Positions 18,009 to 26,300 of a DNA stretch of 64,000 nucleotides are shown here, piece after piece (within the stretch, counting starts at the first letter, position 1; the number at the start of each line of letters is the position of its first letter). Source of the DNA: Luteolibacter sp. LG18. GTDB lineage: Bacteria > Verrucomicrobiota > Verrucomicrobiia > Verrucomicrobiales > Akkermansiaceae. Made by a program: the position numbers and the translations under genes. The notes under the pieces were generated by a model, which did not search any database, was not told the origin of the DNA, and saw nothing but the letters and a program-made list of their open reading frames with translations. The stretch spans positions 4,216,001 to 4,280,000 of the forward strand of contig NZ_AP024600.1 in NCBI RefSeq assembly GCF_036322585.1, given 5' to 3'.

Positions 18009-18992
18009 TCAGAGGCGTGGTGTGGCGAGATGTCCGGCGGCCACCGCGAGATCGCGCTCGCGTTCGATCAGCAGCGCGTGGGCCACGGCGGGAAGAATCT
18101 CGCGGAAACGGACCGGCTCGCCCGGACGAAGCTGGGCCAGTCGACCCGCATCGGCGGTGGCCACCACTCCGATCCGCGGATAGCCGCCGAGCGTCTGGCG
18201 ATCGACGCCTAATGCGATCGGTTGGCCTGAGGGTGGAACCTGGACCACGCCGTGCTGGATGGCGCTGGAGACCATCTCGCGGGGGCTGGCGAGCGCGAGC
18301 GGCGCGCCTTCCAAGCGGGTGCCCATGCGGTTGCTGTCCTTGGTCACGGCGTAGATGGTGCCGGTGAAACTTTCCTGGGCCTTTGGTGTGAACCAGTCCC
18401 ATTCCGGGCCGCGGATGACACGCAGCACGCCTTGGCCGTTGGTTTTGCCCAGCCGCTCGGGAACCAAGGACCAGGAGGCTTGCCTGCCGCCATCTAACAG
18501 GCGAGTCATCGAGGCGGCCCACTCGGACGGCGAGCCGGTTTGCAAGATGTCGCCGGTTTCCAACTTCCGGCCTTCATGTCCCCCGAAGGTGGCGGACAGA
18601 TCGGTGGCGCGGCTGCCCATGACTTCCGGTTCCTGAATGCCGCCGGCGATTGCCAACCAAGCCATGGCTCCGCGGCGGGCTCCCGGAAAGTCGACGATGC
18701 CTCCCTCCGGGATCAGCACCGGTCGGTTCTTCGGCAACGGGGCGTCGCCGAGTTTCGCTTCGAAATCGGCACCGCACCACGCGACCAGGGTTGCCCGGTC
18801 GAATTGGAGCCGTGGACCGGAAAAAGCCATCTCCAGCACCGCGGCGCCATCGGAGTTTCCCACCAGGAGATTGGCCACACGGGCGGCGAAGGGATCGGCG
18901 GCGCCACCCACCACCACGCCGAGGTGCTGGTAGCCGGAGCGTCCGTTGTCCTGAACGGTGGTCAGCAGGCCGGGGCGCAGGACGTGGATCAT
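18009..18992 (-). CDS. pxpC: 5-oxoprolinase subunit C (biotin-dependent carboxylase-like, KipA family)
   Basis: A 327-residue KipA/AHS2-domain protein. It begins MIHVLRPGLLTTVQDNGRSG, then has GAADPFAARVANLLVGN and the GAAVLEMAFSGP element. Later come VIRGPEWDWF and the conserved DSNRMGTRLEG. The ATG at 18992 overlaps the pxpB stop in an ATGA arrangement and matches the family N-terminus; an upstream in-frame ATG would add five residues. It forms the 5-oxoprolinase complex with PxpA and PxpB. Confidence 0.94.
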   Translation of the reverse strand: MIHVLRPGLLTTVQDNGRSGYQHLGVVVGGAADPFAARVANLLVGNSDGAAVLEMAFSGPRLQFDRATLVAWCGADFEAKLGDAPLPKNRPVLIPEGGIVDFPGARRGAMAWLAIAGGIQEPEVMGSRATDLSATFGGHEGRKLETGDILQTGSPSEWAASMTRLLDGGRQASWSLVPERLGKTNGQGVLRVIRGPEWDWFTPKAQESFTGTIYAVTKDSNRMGTRLEGAPLALASPREMVSSAIQHGVVQVPPSGQPIALGVDRQTLGGYPRIGVVATADAGRLAQLRPGEPVRFREILPAVAHALLIERERDLAVAAGHLATPRL

Positions 18993-19702
18993 CGCGAGGC
19001 CTCCCATCGTTGGAACTCTTTGGCAGGGATCGCTCGGAAGCGGACCCGGTCCCCGGGTTGCAGGAGGGAGGGCGAGTCCGCGTGGGGTTGGAACAATTTC
19101 AAGGGCGTGCGTCCGATGAGATTCCAGCCGCCGGGAATTTCATGGGGGTAGATGCAGGATTGCCCGTTCGCGATGCCGATCGAGCCGGCGGCCACCCTGA
19201 TGCGTGGGGTTTCGCGCCGCGGCAGCGAGAGGCTTGCAGGCAGGCCGTGCAGATAGGGGAAACCGGGTGCGAAGCCGAGCTGGAGCACGAGGTATTCCGC
19301 GGCGCTGTGTCGGCTGACGACATCGATCACCGACATGCCGGTGCGGCGCGCGACATCCTCCAGATCCGGTCCATGGTTGCCACCGTAACACACGGGGATC
19401 TCTACGAGACGGGAGGGTGCCATCTTGCCGTTATCTGGCAGCGTGGCGAGTCGGGCCAGGATCCGCTCCGCCAGCCACCCGGCGAGGTTGTCCGACGGGG
19501 CCCCGGCTTCCAACAGATCGAGAGGGGAATGAAAGACCGTCAGTGAAGTGGAGGCCGGAACGATTTCCATCACGCCGGGCAGGGCGGGGGAGGAAAGCCA
19601 CGCACGGGCCGCATGGATGCGCCGCGGCGGCACCGCGCCGATGCGGTCCGCCAGTTCGACGATCAGGGCGCTATCGCCCAAGGGTATGACACGTGGCTCC
19701 AT
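18989..19702 (-). CDS. pxpB: 5-oxoprolinase subunit B (KipI family)
   Basis: A 237-residue KipI/AHS1-domain protein. Conserved segments are PLGDSALIVELAD at the N-terminus and IPVCYGGNHGPDLEDVA in the middle. They are followed by the HSAAEYLVLQLGFAPGFPYL block and GSIGIANGQSCIYPHEIPGG. It is the first gene of the six-gene 5-oxoproline operon. The 101-nt gap upstream holds a perfect 14-bp palindrome that could be the operator. The family also includes the Bacillus kinase inhibitor KipI, but the presence of all three subunits here supports the enzymatic role. Confidence 0.94.
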   Translation of the reverse strand: MEPRVIPLGDSALIVELADRIGAVPPRRIHAARAWLSSPALPGVMEIVPASTSLTVFHSPLDLLEAGAPSDNLAGWLAERILARLATLPDNGKMAPSRLVEIPVCYGGNHGPDLEDVARRTGMSVIDVVSRHSAAEYLVLQLGFAPGFPYLHGLPASLSLPRRETPRIRVAAGSIGIANGQSCIYPHEIPGGWNLIGRTPLKLFQPHADSPSLLQPGDRVRFRAIPAKEFQRWEASR

Positions 19703-19743
19703 GAAGGAGCGGTACTGGTAACGTAAATCGCGGTGGGAACAAG

Positions 19744-19757
19744 CGGGTTCGAACCCG
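19744..19757. promoter_or_regulatory. Perfect palindrome upstream of pxpB (possible operator)
   Basis: CGGGTTCGAACCCG is a self-complementary 14-mer, 42-55 nt upstream of the pxpB start codon in the only intergenic space serving the 5-oxoproline operon. The position fits a dimeric repressor or activator site. The same bases resemble a tRNA T-arm, but no acceptor, D-arm or anticodon arm surrounds them. Confidence 0.4.
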
Positions 19758-19803
19758 TCGTGTCAGTTGAACCTGGATCGAAGGCCGCGAATGCTTCGAG
19801 AGC

Positions 19804-20346
19804 TCACACCTTGCGGGTGAAAGCCGCCTCGTAGCGGACATGATCCGTGTAGCGACCCACGGGAGTGAGGAACAGTTCCATTTCGCCCAGCTCCTGATGG
19901 CGGATGTGGTAGGTGCCGTCCTCCGAAGGACTGCCCTGCGGGGCACGGAAAAGAATCGAGAACGCGGTGTATTTGTCCGCGCCATTGACGAGGGTGCTTT
20001 CGGCGCCGACCTCGACCAGGGTCATGTCCACGGTGCTGTTGCCCGTGAGGGACATCGAGAAGCGGCTCTTCAAGTGCGGGAGGAACCACGCGCGGCTGAG
20101 TTGGTCCGGCACGCGAATCGGATCGGCTTGCGCGGTGGCCTCATCGGCAGGTTCCGTGGGGACGTCCGCGGGGCGAGCCGGGCGGGAAGGTTTCGCGGAG
20201 GGAGTGGCCGCGACGGACGCCTTCTCTGAAGAACCGACCCGGGTGATCCCGACCGCGGCGGCACACGCGCCAACCGCCAGACCTGCAAGAAGGGCCCGGC
20301 GTTTTGGGGAGGGGGCGGGGGACTCAGGACTCATCGGCGTTTTCAT
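19804..20346 (-). CDS. Exported DUF6916 domain protein
   Basis: A 180-residue protein. The N-terminus carries PKRRALLAGLAVGACAAAVG, a twin-arginine-like signal or anchor. Then comes a Pro/Ala/Ser-rich linker and a ~95-residue C-terminal domain (LKSRFSMSLTGNSTVDMTL through LGEMELFLTPVGRY to YEAAFTR). That domain matches the DUF6916 family: polar beta strands, an FSILFRAPQGSPSEDGTY block, then LGEMELFL. DUF6916 genes are commonly found next to tail-collar genes, and the first collar gene starts here 267 nt away in divergent orientation. It is therefore assigned to the collar/giant-protein locus rather than to the pxp operon it precedes. Function is unknown. The start was chosen at the ATG preceding the arginine pair; a GTG at 20370 is also in frame. 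Confidence 0.7.
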   Translation of the reverse strand: MKTPMSPESPAPSPKRRALLAGLAVGACAAAVGITRVGSSEKASVAATPSAKPSRPARPADVPTEPADEATAQADPIRVPDQLSRAWFLPHLKSRFSMSLTGNSTVDMTLVEVGAESTLVNGADKYTAFSILFRAPQGSPSEDGTYHIRHQELGEMELFLTPVGRYTDHVRYEAAFTRKV

Positions 20347-20613
20347 GGAGGGGTGCCTTGCATCGGCCACACGAGTCCTCGGAGGGGATGCGGGTGGCGA
20401 GGGATCGCAAACAGCGTGATCGCGATCTTGCGGATCGACAATGAAATTCCATCATGCGGCCGTGCGCGCGGGAGTGTTGGAATATGTCCAATTCGTCACG
20501 TGGTTGGCGTGCAAAATGCCTCGACTTCGAAGGATAAGAAAATTGTAGATTGAATTTATTGACCGGGCTGCCGATGGCGATCTAACAGATAACAAGTTCC
20601 ATTTCATCCTCCC

Positions 20614-21120
20614 ATGGCTGAACCATTCCTCTCCGAAATCCGTATCATGAGCTTCAGCTTTGCTCCTAAAGGCTGGACTCTTTGCAACGGCCAACTCCTG
20701 CCGATCAATCAGAACCAGGGGTTGTTCTCCCTGCTTGGAACGACCTACGGCGGTGATGGCCGGGTGACCTTCGGTCTACCGGACCTGCGTGGTCGCGTGC
20801 CGATCCACATGGGTGGTTCCCACACGCTCGGCGAGCGTGGCGGGGAGCAGGCCCACACCCTCAGCATCGCCGAGATCCCGACCCACACGCACACGCTGAA
20901 CGCCTCCAGCAACCTGGCGACCACCAACTCGCCCTCGAACACGATGGTGCTGGGTCAGTCGACGGCAGCGAACCTTTACGCTCCGGCCAATTCCTTCGCC
21001 GCGATGGCACCGACGGCGTTGTCCAATATCGGTGGCTCCCAGGCCCACCTTAACATGCAGCCCTTCCTGACGCTGAGCTTCTGCATCGCGCTCCAGGGCA
21101 TCTTCCCGTCTCAAAACTAA
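20614..21120 (+). CDS. Tail-collar domain protein (microcystin-dependent-protein type), paralogue 1
   Basis: A 168-residue protein with the phage tail-collar domain at its N-terminus. Diagnostic pieces are the SFAPKGWTLCNGQLLPI block, FSLLGTTYGGDGRVTFGLPD and LRGRVPIHMG. A variable middle follows (residues ~95-145), then a conserved C-terminal TLSFCIALQGIFPSQ. Such proteins form trimeric fibre tips in phages. Cellular relatives such as cyanobacterial MdpB exist without phages and their role is unclear. No Shine-Dalgarno sequence precedes the start (CATTTCATCCTCCCATGG). It is the first gene of a four-gene plus-strand unit, with 12 nt to the next collar gene. Confidence 0.9.
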   Translation: MAEPFLSEIRIMSFSFAPKGWTLCNGQLLPINQNQGLFSLLGTTYGGDGRVTFGLPDLRGRVPIHMGGSHTLGERGGEQAHTLSIAEIPTHTHTLNASSNLATTNSPSNTMVLGQSTAANLYAPANSFAAMAPTALSNIGGSQAHLNMQPFLTLSFCIALQGIFPSQN

Positions 21121-21132
21121 CTCCCCAAAACC

Positions 21133-21645
21133 ATGGCACAACCTTACGTCGGAGAGATCCGCATGTTCGCCGGCAATTTCGCCCCCGCTGGCTGGATGTT
21201 TTGTGAAGGGCAGCTTCTCCCGATCTCGGAGAACGAGACGCTCTTCCAGCTCATCGGCACCACCTACGGTGGCGACGGGGAGTCGACCTTCGCCCTGCCG
21301 GACCTGCGCGGCCGCCTCCCGATCCACCAGGGGAATAGTTTCATCCTCGCGGAAACCGGTGGCGTCGAAGAAGTGACGCTGACGGTGAACCAGATCCCGG
21401 TTCACACCCATCCGATGCTGGCGACCGGAAACCCGGCCACCGCGACGGCTCCGGGCCCGAACGTGGTTCTCGGTGTTTCCTCCGCCTCCACGATCACTCC
21501 CTACGGAACGGATGCCCCGAACACCACGCTGTCCACCCAATCGGTGGGGTCGGTGGGGGGGAGCCAGCCGCACACGAATTTCCAGCCGTATCTGTGCGTG
21601 GATTTCATCATCTCGCTGTTCGGTATCTTCCCGTCTCCCACCTGA
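21133..21645 (+). CDS. Tail-collar domain protein, paralogue 2
   Basis: A 170-residue paralogue of its two neighbours. The collar domain is intact: NFAPAGWMFCEGQLLPI, then FQLIGTTYGGDGESTFALPD and LRGRLPIHQG. The central part differs from paralogue 1 and ends with the shared hydrophobic C-terminus (YLCVDFIISLFGIFPSPT). The conserved GW..C.GQ motif with a single Cys is kept in all three copies. Divergence in the middle third, compared with the strongly conserved ends, suggests different binding surfaces on a common scaffold and perhaps a heterotrimer. That is inference. Confidence 0.9.
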   Translation: MAQPYVGEIRMFAGNFAPAGWMFCEGQLLPISENETLFQLIGTTYGGDGESTFALPDLRGRLPIHQGNSFILAETGGVEEVTLTVNQIPVHTHPMLATGNPATATAPGPNVVLGVSSASTITPYGTDAPNTTLSTQSVGSVGGSQPHTNFQPYLCVDFIISLFGIFPSPT

Positions 21646-21690
21646 TTTTCCTCCGCCCTTTTCCTCAACCCCCAAAACATTTCCATCGTT

Positions 21691-22209
21691 ATGGCTGATC
21701 CATTCGTGGCGGAAATCCGCATCTTCCCGTTCAACTTCGCGCCCAAGGGTTGGGCGTTCTGTGACGGCCAACTTCTGCCGCTCTCGCAGAACACCGCCTT
21801 GTTCTCCCTGCTTGGAACCACCTACGGCGGCAACGGCAAGTCGAACTTCGCCCTCCCGGACATGCAGGGGAATGCCCCGATGCACCCGGGCCAGGGTCCG
21901 GGTCTGTCGCTCCATGACCTCGGTGAGACCGGCGGCTCGGAAACCGTGACCCTCCTGGAGTCGGAGATTCCGGCTCACAACCACATCGTCAGCGTCAGCG
22001 TGGCGGACGGCACCGAGCAGACGCCGGTGAACCAGCGTCTCGCGACGGGTGTCGGAATCGGCCAATACACGGCAGTGGCTTCCCTTTCGCCGCTGAATTT
22101 CAACGCTTTGGCTCCGGCTGGTGGCGATCAGCCGCACAACAACCTGATGCCGTATCTCACGCTGAATTTCTGCATCGCATTGCAGGGCGTGTTCCCGCCG
22201 CGTGGTTGA
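21691..22209 (+). CDS. Tail-collar domain protein, paralogue 3
   Basis: A 172-residue paralogue: NFAPKGWAFCDGQLLPL, then FSLLGTTYGGNGKSNFALPD and MQGNAPMHPGQGPG. Here the third block reads MQGNAPM instead of the LRGR.PI of the other two copies. The C-terminus (YLTLNFCIALQGVFPPRG) is nearly the same as in paralogue 1. Paralogues 1 and 3 are closer to each other than to 2 at both ends. It is followed immediately by the GNAT gene (one base between stop and start). Confidence 0.9.
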   Translation: MADPFVAEIRIFPFNFAPKGWAFCDGQLLPLSQNTALFSLLGTTYGGNGKSNFALPDMQGNAPMHPGQGPGLSLHDLGETGGSETVTLLESEIPAHNHIVSVSVADGTEQTPVNQRLATGVGIGQYTAVASLSPLNFNALAPAGGDQPHNNLMPYLTLNFCIALQGVFPPRG

Positions 22210-22210
22210 A

Positions 22211-22684
22211 ATGACCGCTGAGGTAACTTTGCGAAACATTGAGGCGGAGGATATGGATTTCCTCCGCCTCGTTTACGCCAGCACCCGTGAAGAGGAGTTG
22301 GCGCTCACCGACTGGGCAGACGAGCAGAAGGGCGAGTTCTGCCGGATGCAGTTCGAGGCCCAGCACGCCCACTACCGCGAGCACTACGCGGCGGCCGATT
22401 ACCAGGTGATCGATTGCGGAGACGAGCCGGTTGGACGTTTGTACGTCAATCGTGGTACCAAGGAGATCCGGATCATGGATCTGGCGCTGCTTCCGGCTTG
22501 GCGGCGGCAGGGAATCGGGACCCGGTTGCTGACGGCGTTGCGGGATGAGGCCACTGCCGTTGGAAAGCGACTGTCAATCCACGTGGAGAAGTTCAACCCG
22601 GCCTTGAACTTGTATCAGCGGATGGGATTCGTGGCCGAGGAAGATAGGGGGATGTATCTCCTGCTTGTCTTTTCCGAGGGCTGA
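22211..22684 (+). CDS. GNAT family N-acetyltransferase in the collar cassette
   Basis: A ~157-residue acetyl-CoA-dependent acetyltransferase. The N-terminal part reads VTLRNIEAEDMDFLRLVYAS. The central strand (IRIMDLALLPAWRRQGIGT) holds the acetyl-CoA pyrophosphate-binding motif, RRQGIGT. The C-terminal region has HVEKFNPALNLYQRMGF. It starts one base after the third collar gene, so it is surely cotranscribed and may acetylate one of the cassette products; that partner is inferred only from position. GTG 22202 is an alternative start three codons upstream. Confidence 0.88.
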   Translation: MTAEVTLRNIEAEDMDFLRLVYASTREEELALTDWADEQKGEFCRMQFEAQHAHYREHYAAADYQVIDCGDEPVGRLYVNRGTKEIRIMDLALLPAWRRQGIGTRLLTALRDEATAVGKRLSIHVEKFNPALNLYQRMGFVAEEDRGMYLLLVFSEG

Positions 22685-22735
22685 AAATTGAGCCGGAAAA
22701 GATGTGCCAATTGCTCGGATGCGCGAGGGCGATCT

Positions 22736-23035
22736 TCAGGTGAAAACCGCCTCGAATTCAGAGCCTTGCGGGCTGCCGCTCACCTGGGTGATGAAGAGGT
22801 GCAGTGTGCCGAGTTCGGCGTGCTCGAAGTGGTGGATGCCTTGGGCGATCCGGATGTTGCCGGGGTGCGCGAAGACGAGTGCGAACGCATCGCGCGTGGC
22901 TCCCGGATGATGGTGTCCGAGCAGTCGTGCACTTTGCAGTATAAGGGAAAAATCGTTGCCCGCCTGGGGAAGCGCGAAGGCGGTTCCCTCGTGTTTGGCG
23001 AAGTCGGCGTGCTGCAGGCTCTCGAGTGCGGTCAC
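22736..23035 (-). CDS. Short DUF6916 domain protein
   Basis: A ~99-residue protein (VTALESLQHADFAKHEGTAF at the start, then DFSLILQSARLLGHHHPGAT). It continues with DAFALVFAHPGNIRIAQGIH and ends with HAELGTLHLFITQVSGSPQG and SEFEAVF. The block order matches the DUF6916 domain at 19804-20346. This copy lacks an obvious signal peptide and consists of the domain only. The start is uncertain: GTG 23035 matches the usual family N-terminus, while ATG 23134 would add 33 residues of uncharacteristic sequence. It is convergent with the GNAT gene and divergent from the giant surface protein gene. Confidence 0.65.
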   Translation of the reverse strand: MTALESLQHADFAKHEGTAFALPQAGNDFSLILQSARLLGHHHPGATRDAFALVFAHPGNIRIAQGIHHFEHAELGTLHLFITQVSGSPQGSEFEAVFT

Positions 23036-23320
23036 AAGTGCAGTGTGTTCATGGGGTCCCGTATGAGGCAAAGAAAAAGCGATTCGCGGGATCGGTTTTT
23101 TGGTGGGGATTCCTATGGCCGATTTTGAGGTCATAAAGACGTGTGACAAGACCGTCACTCACGTGATTTTTTATCTTAAAGAGATTGATCCTAACTGACC
23201 TGTAGATAGCATGCGCCGCGATGAACGGAAAATGCTTCCGCTTGTCATTCCCTTGCTTGTCCGCTATTGGCCGCGCCCCCTCCTGCGAACCTTTCCTTTT
23301 CACGATTCCCCTTCATCGTC

Positions 23321-26300
23321 ATGAGCGTCACGAACCATCCCCACCGTGCAGCGTTACTTTTACTGGCGGCCTTGGGTCTCCAGAGCACGTTGCTCGCCGC
23401 TCCAGCCATTACGGCGACCAAGGACGACGGTGTAGCGGCCGGCACGCGCAAGCTGCCGGGTTCGACGGTGACCTACACGAACACGATCACCAACACGAGC
23501 GGGACGGACGCGGCGACGGGGGTGACCTACACCGACCCGGATGATGCGAACGCTCCGACGGATACTTCGACCGTTTCGGCGACGGCGGTGGCTGTGGATG
23601 ACGTTTATCCCGACACGGTCCTGCCGAACATCGGCGTGAACACGGCGACCAGCAGCCAGTTCAGCGTGGTGACGAACGATTTCACCGGCATTACCGCCGG
23701 AAATCCCGTGGCGGCGTCCTCGCTGACGCTCACCTACGATGCGGCCAGCTTGAACGGCGGCCAGGTGGTGATGACGACCACCGGCGCGAACGTCGGCAAA
23801 TTCACCTACACGCCGCCGGCGGGTTTCACTGGAACGGATTCCTTCAATTACGTGCTGTCCACGGCGAACGGCACCGTTCCGAACAAGACCGCGAAGGTGA
23901 CGCTCACGGTGGGCGGGCCGGTGATCTGGTTCGTGAATGTCGGCGCTGGTGCGGGTGACGGACGTTTAAACACCCCGTTCAATACCCTGGGTGCCCTCAA
24001 CGCGATCAACGATGGCACGGGGCTCCATCCGAAGATCAACCACACCATTTTCCTCTACCAGAATGCGACGGCCTACACCGGCCCGATCACTCTTCTGAAC
24101 GGCCAAAAGTTGATCGGTCAGGATGCCACCGCGACGCTGGCCAGTCTCTCGGGGGTGACGCTGCCGCAGGACAGTTTCGCGCTGCCCGCGATGGACACCG
24201 CCAATGCCGTGGCGAAGATCACCAACGGTTCAGGCAACGCGGTGGTCTTGAACAGCACGGGTGCGGCGGGCACCAATACGGTGCGCGGCCTCACCATTGG
24301 TTCGACCACCTCCGGCAGCGGTATTTCCGGCAGCGGCTTCGGCACGCTGACGGTGGACGATCTCCGGTTCACCGATTCAGCGAGCCGCGCGGGTCAGGCA
24401 CTCAATCTCTCCACGGGCACGGTGAACGGCACCATCGCCACCCTCGAGTCCACCAGCGGGACCAACGGCATCAGCCTCACCACCATCGGTGGTTCGCTGA
24501 CCATCACCACGGGAAGCATCAACGGTCCGACCGGTGCCGACATCCTGATTTCGGGTGGTGCCGGTAGCCTGAGCTACGGCGGCACGATCACGAACAGCGC
24601 CGGCCGATCGGTCGACATCTCCTCGCACACCGGCGGAGCGATCACCTTGAGCGGGGCCATCACCGATACCGGCACCGGCATTCTCCTCAACAGCAACGGC
24701 GGCACGACATTCGCGTTCAGCGGCGGCATCACTGCGAACACCGGGTCCAATACCGCCTTCGCCGCGACCGGCGGCGGCACGGTGACGGTGACCGGCACCA
24801 ACACGATTGGAGCGACCACGGCACTGACCACCACCGGCGTGAACATCGCGAACACCACGATCGGTGCCAGCGGCGTGACTTTCCGCAGCGTGTCGGTGAA
24901 CGGCGGCACCAACGGCATCGTGCTCAACACGACCGGCTCGACCGGTGGCTTCACGATCACCGGCACCGGGGACACCTCGGTGGGCGGAAACAACTCGGGC
25001 GGCACGATCCAGAACACCTCCGGTCACGGCATTTCGCTGACCAGCACGAAGGGCGTTTCGCTGACCAACCTGAACCTCCAGAGCAACCTCGGCAGCGGCA
25101 TCAATGGCACCGGGGTGACCGACTTCACCTTCGCCAACGGCAAGATCAATAATTCCGGTGACGTTGTCACGGAATCGAACATCTCGTTCAACGGCGGGGC
25201 TCCGGTGGGAACCAACATCAGTGGCGTGGTTTCGATCACGAACAGCAACCTCACCAACGCCTTCAACTCGGGCATCGATTTCGTCAACGACGGCGGGACG
25301 ATCTCGAACCTGACCATCACCGGCAACACCATCACCAGCACGACCTCCAGCACCACCTCGAAGGGTTACGGCATCAGCTTGGTGGGCGCGGGTACGGCAA
25401 GCAGCTCGCCGACCCTGACCAAGGCACTGGTCGATTCCAACACGATCCGGAATTTCCCGGGCGGCGGCGGCATCCAGGTGGTCTATGGCAACGCCACCGC
25501 CGGTGGCACCGGCGCGGTCTGCGGCACGCCCGGAAACGCGACCAACATTGTCACGATCACCAACAACGTGGCCCGCGGTGAAACCGCGGCGAACCGCATG
25601 AACACCAGCGCGGTGATCGTGTCCCTTTCGGGTGCCACCTCCGGTTCCCGGACCCAGGCGAACTTCAATATTTCCAACAACGGCTCCGCGGGCAGCCCCC
25701 TCGGCCATTGCTCCGGCACGGCGATCCTGATCGGTTGCAACGGGTTCTCGACGGCGACCGGCACGGTCAACAGCAACTACATCGTGGCGAACAACACCGT
25801 GGCCTCGAACGGCATCGGCGGCGGCAACGGCATCACGGTGAACAACGCGGACACCCCGGACCTGACCCTCACGGTCAACAGCAACAACATCAGCCAGGTG
25901 GACGGCAACGGCATCCTGCTGGTGGGCCGTGGCGTGACCGGCACCGCCCGCTACAAGATCCAGAGCAACACGGTGGCGGCTCCGTTGACCGGCACCCGCC
26001 CGGGCATCCGCGTGGATGCCGGCAATGCCTCATCCGCGGATGACGCGGTGTTCGTCAACATCAGCGGCAACACCTCCGGCGGCAGCGGTGGCAGCGCCGG
26101 TATCGGCCTGCGCAAACAGGGCACCAATGCGAGCGTTAACGATCTGGGTATCCAGGGCCTCTCCCCAAGCCCGGCCAACGGCGTGCAGATGGAAGATTAT
26201 GTGTCGGGACAGAACCCCGGCAGCGTGGTGGGCCTTGCATCCACGGGCGTGAACAAAGGAGCGATTGCGATTTCGGGAGACAACTTCGTGGCGACCTCCT

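Noticed and set aside
19741-19765. Possible tRNA T-arm (GGTTCGAACCC)
   Set aside because: No matching acceptor stem, D-arm or anticodon arm within 90 nt on either strand; treated as a palindrome.
20614-22209. Prophage or phage tail module
   Set aside because: Only collar-domain genes are present; no other structural, replication, integration or lysis genes are around them.
20776-22239. Minus-strand 487-codon frame opposite the collar genes
   Set aside because: It spans three well-supported plus-strand collar genes and has no family features.
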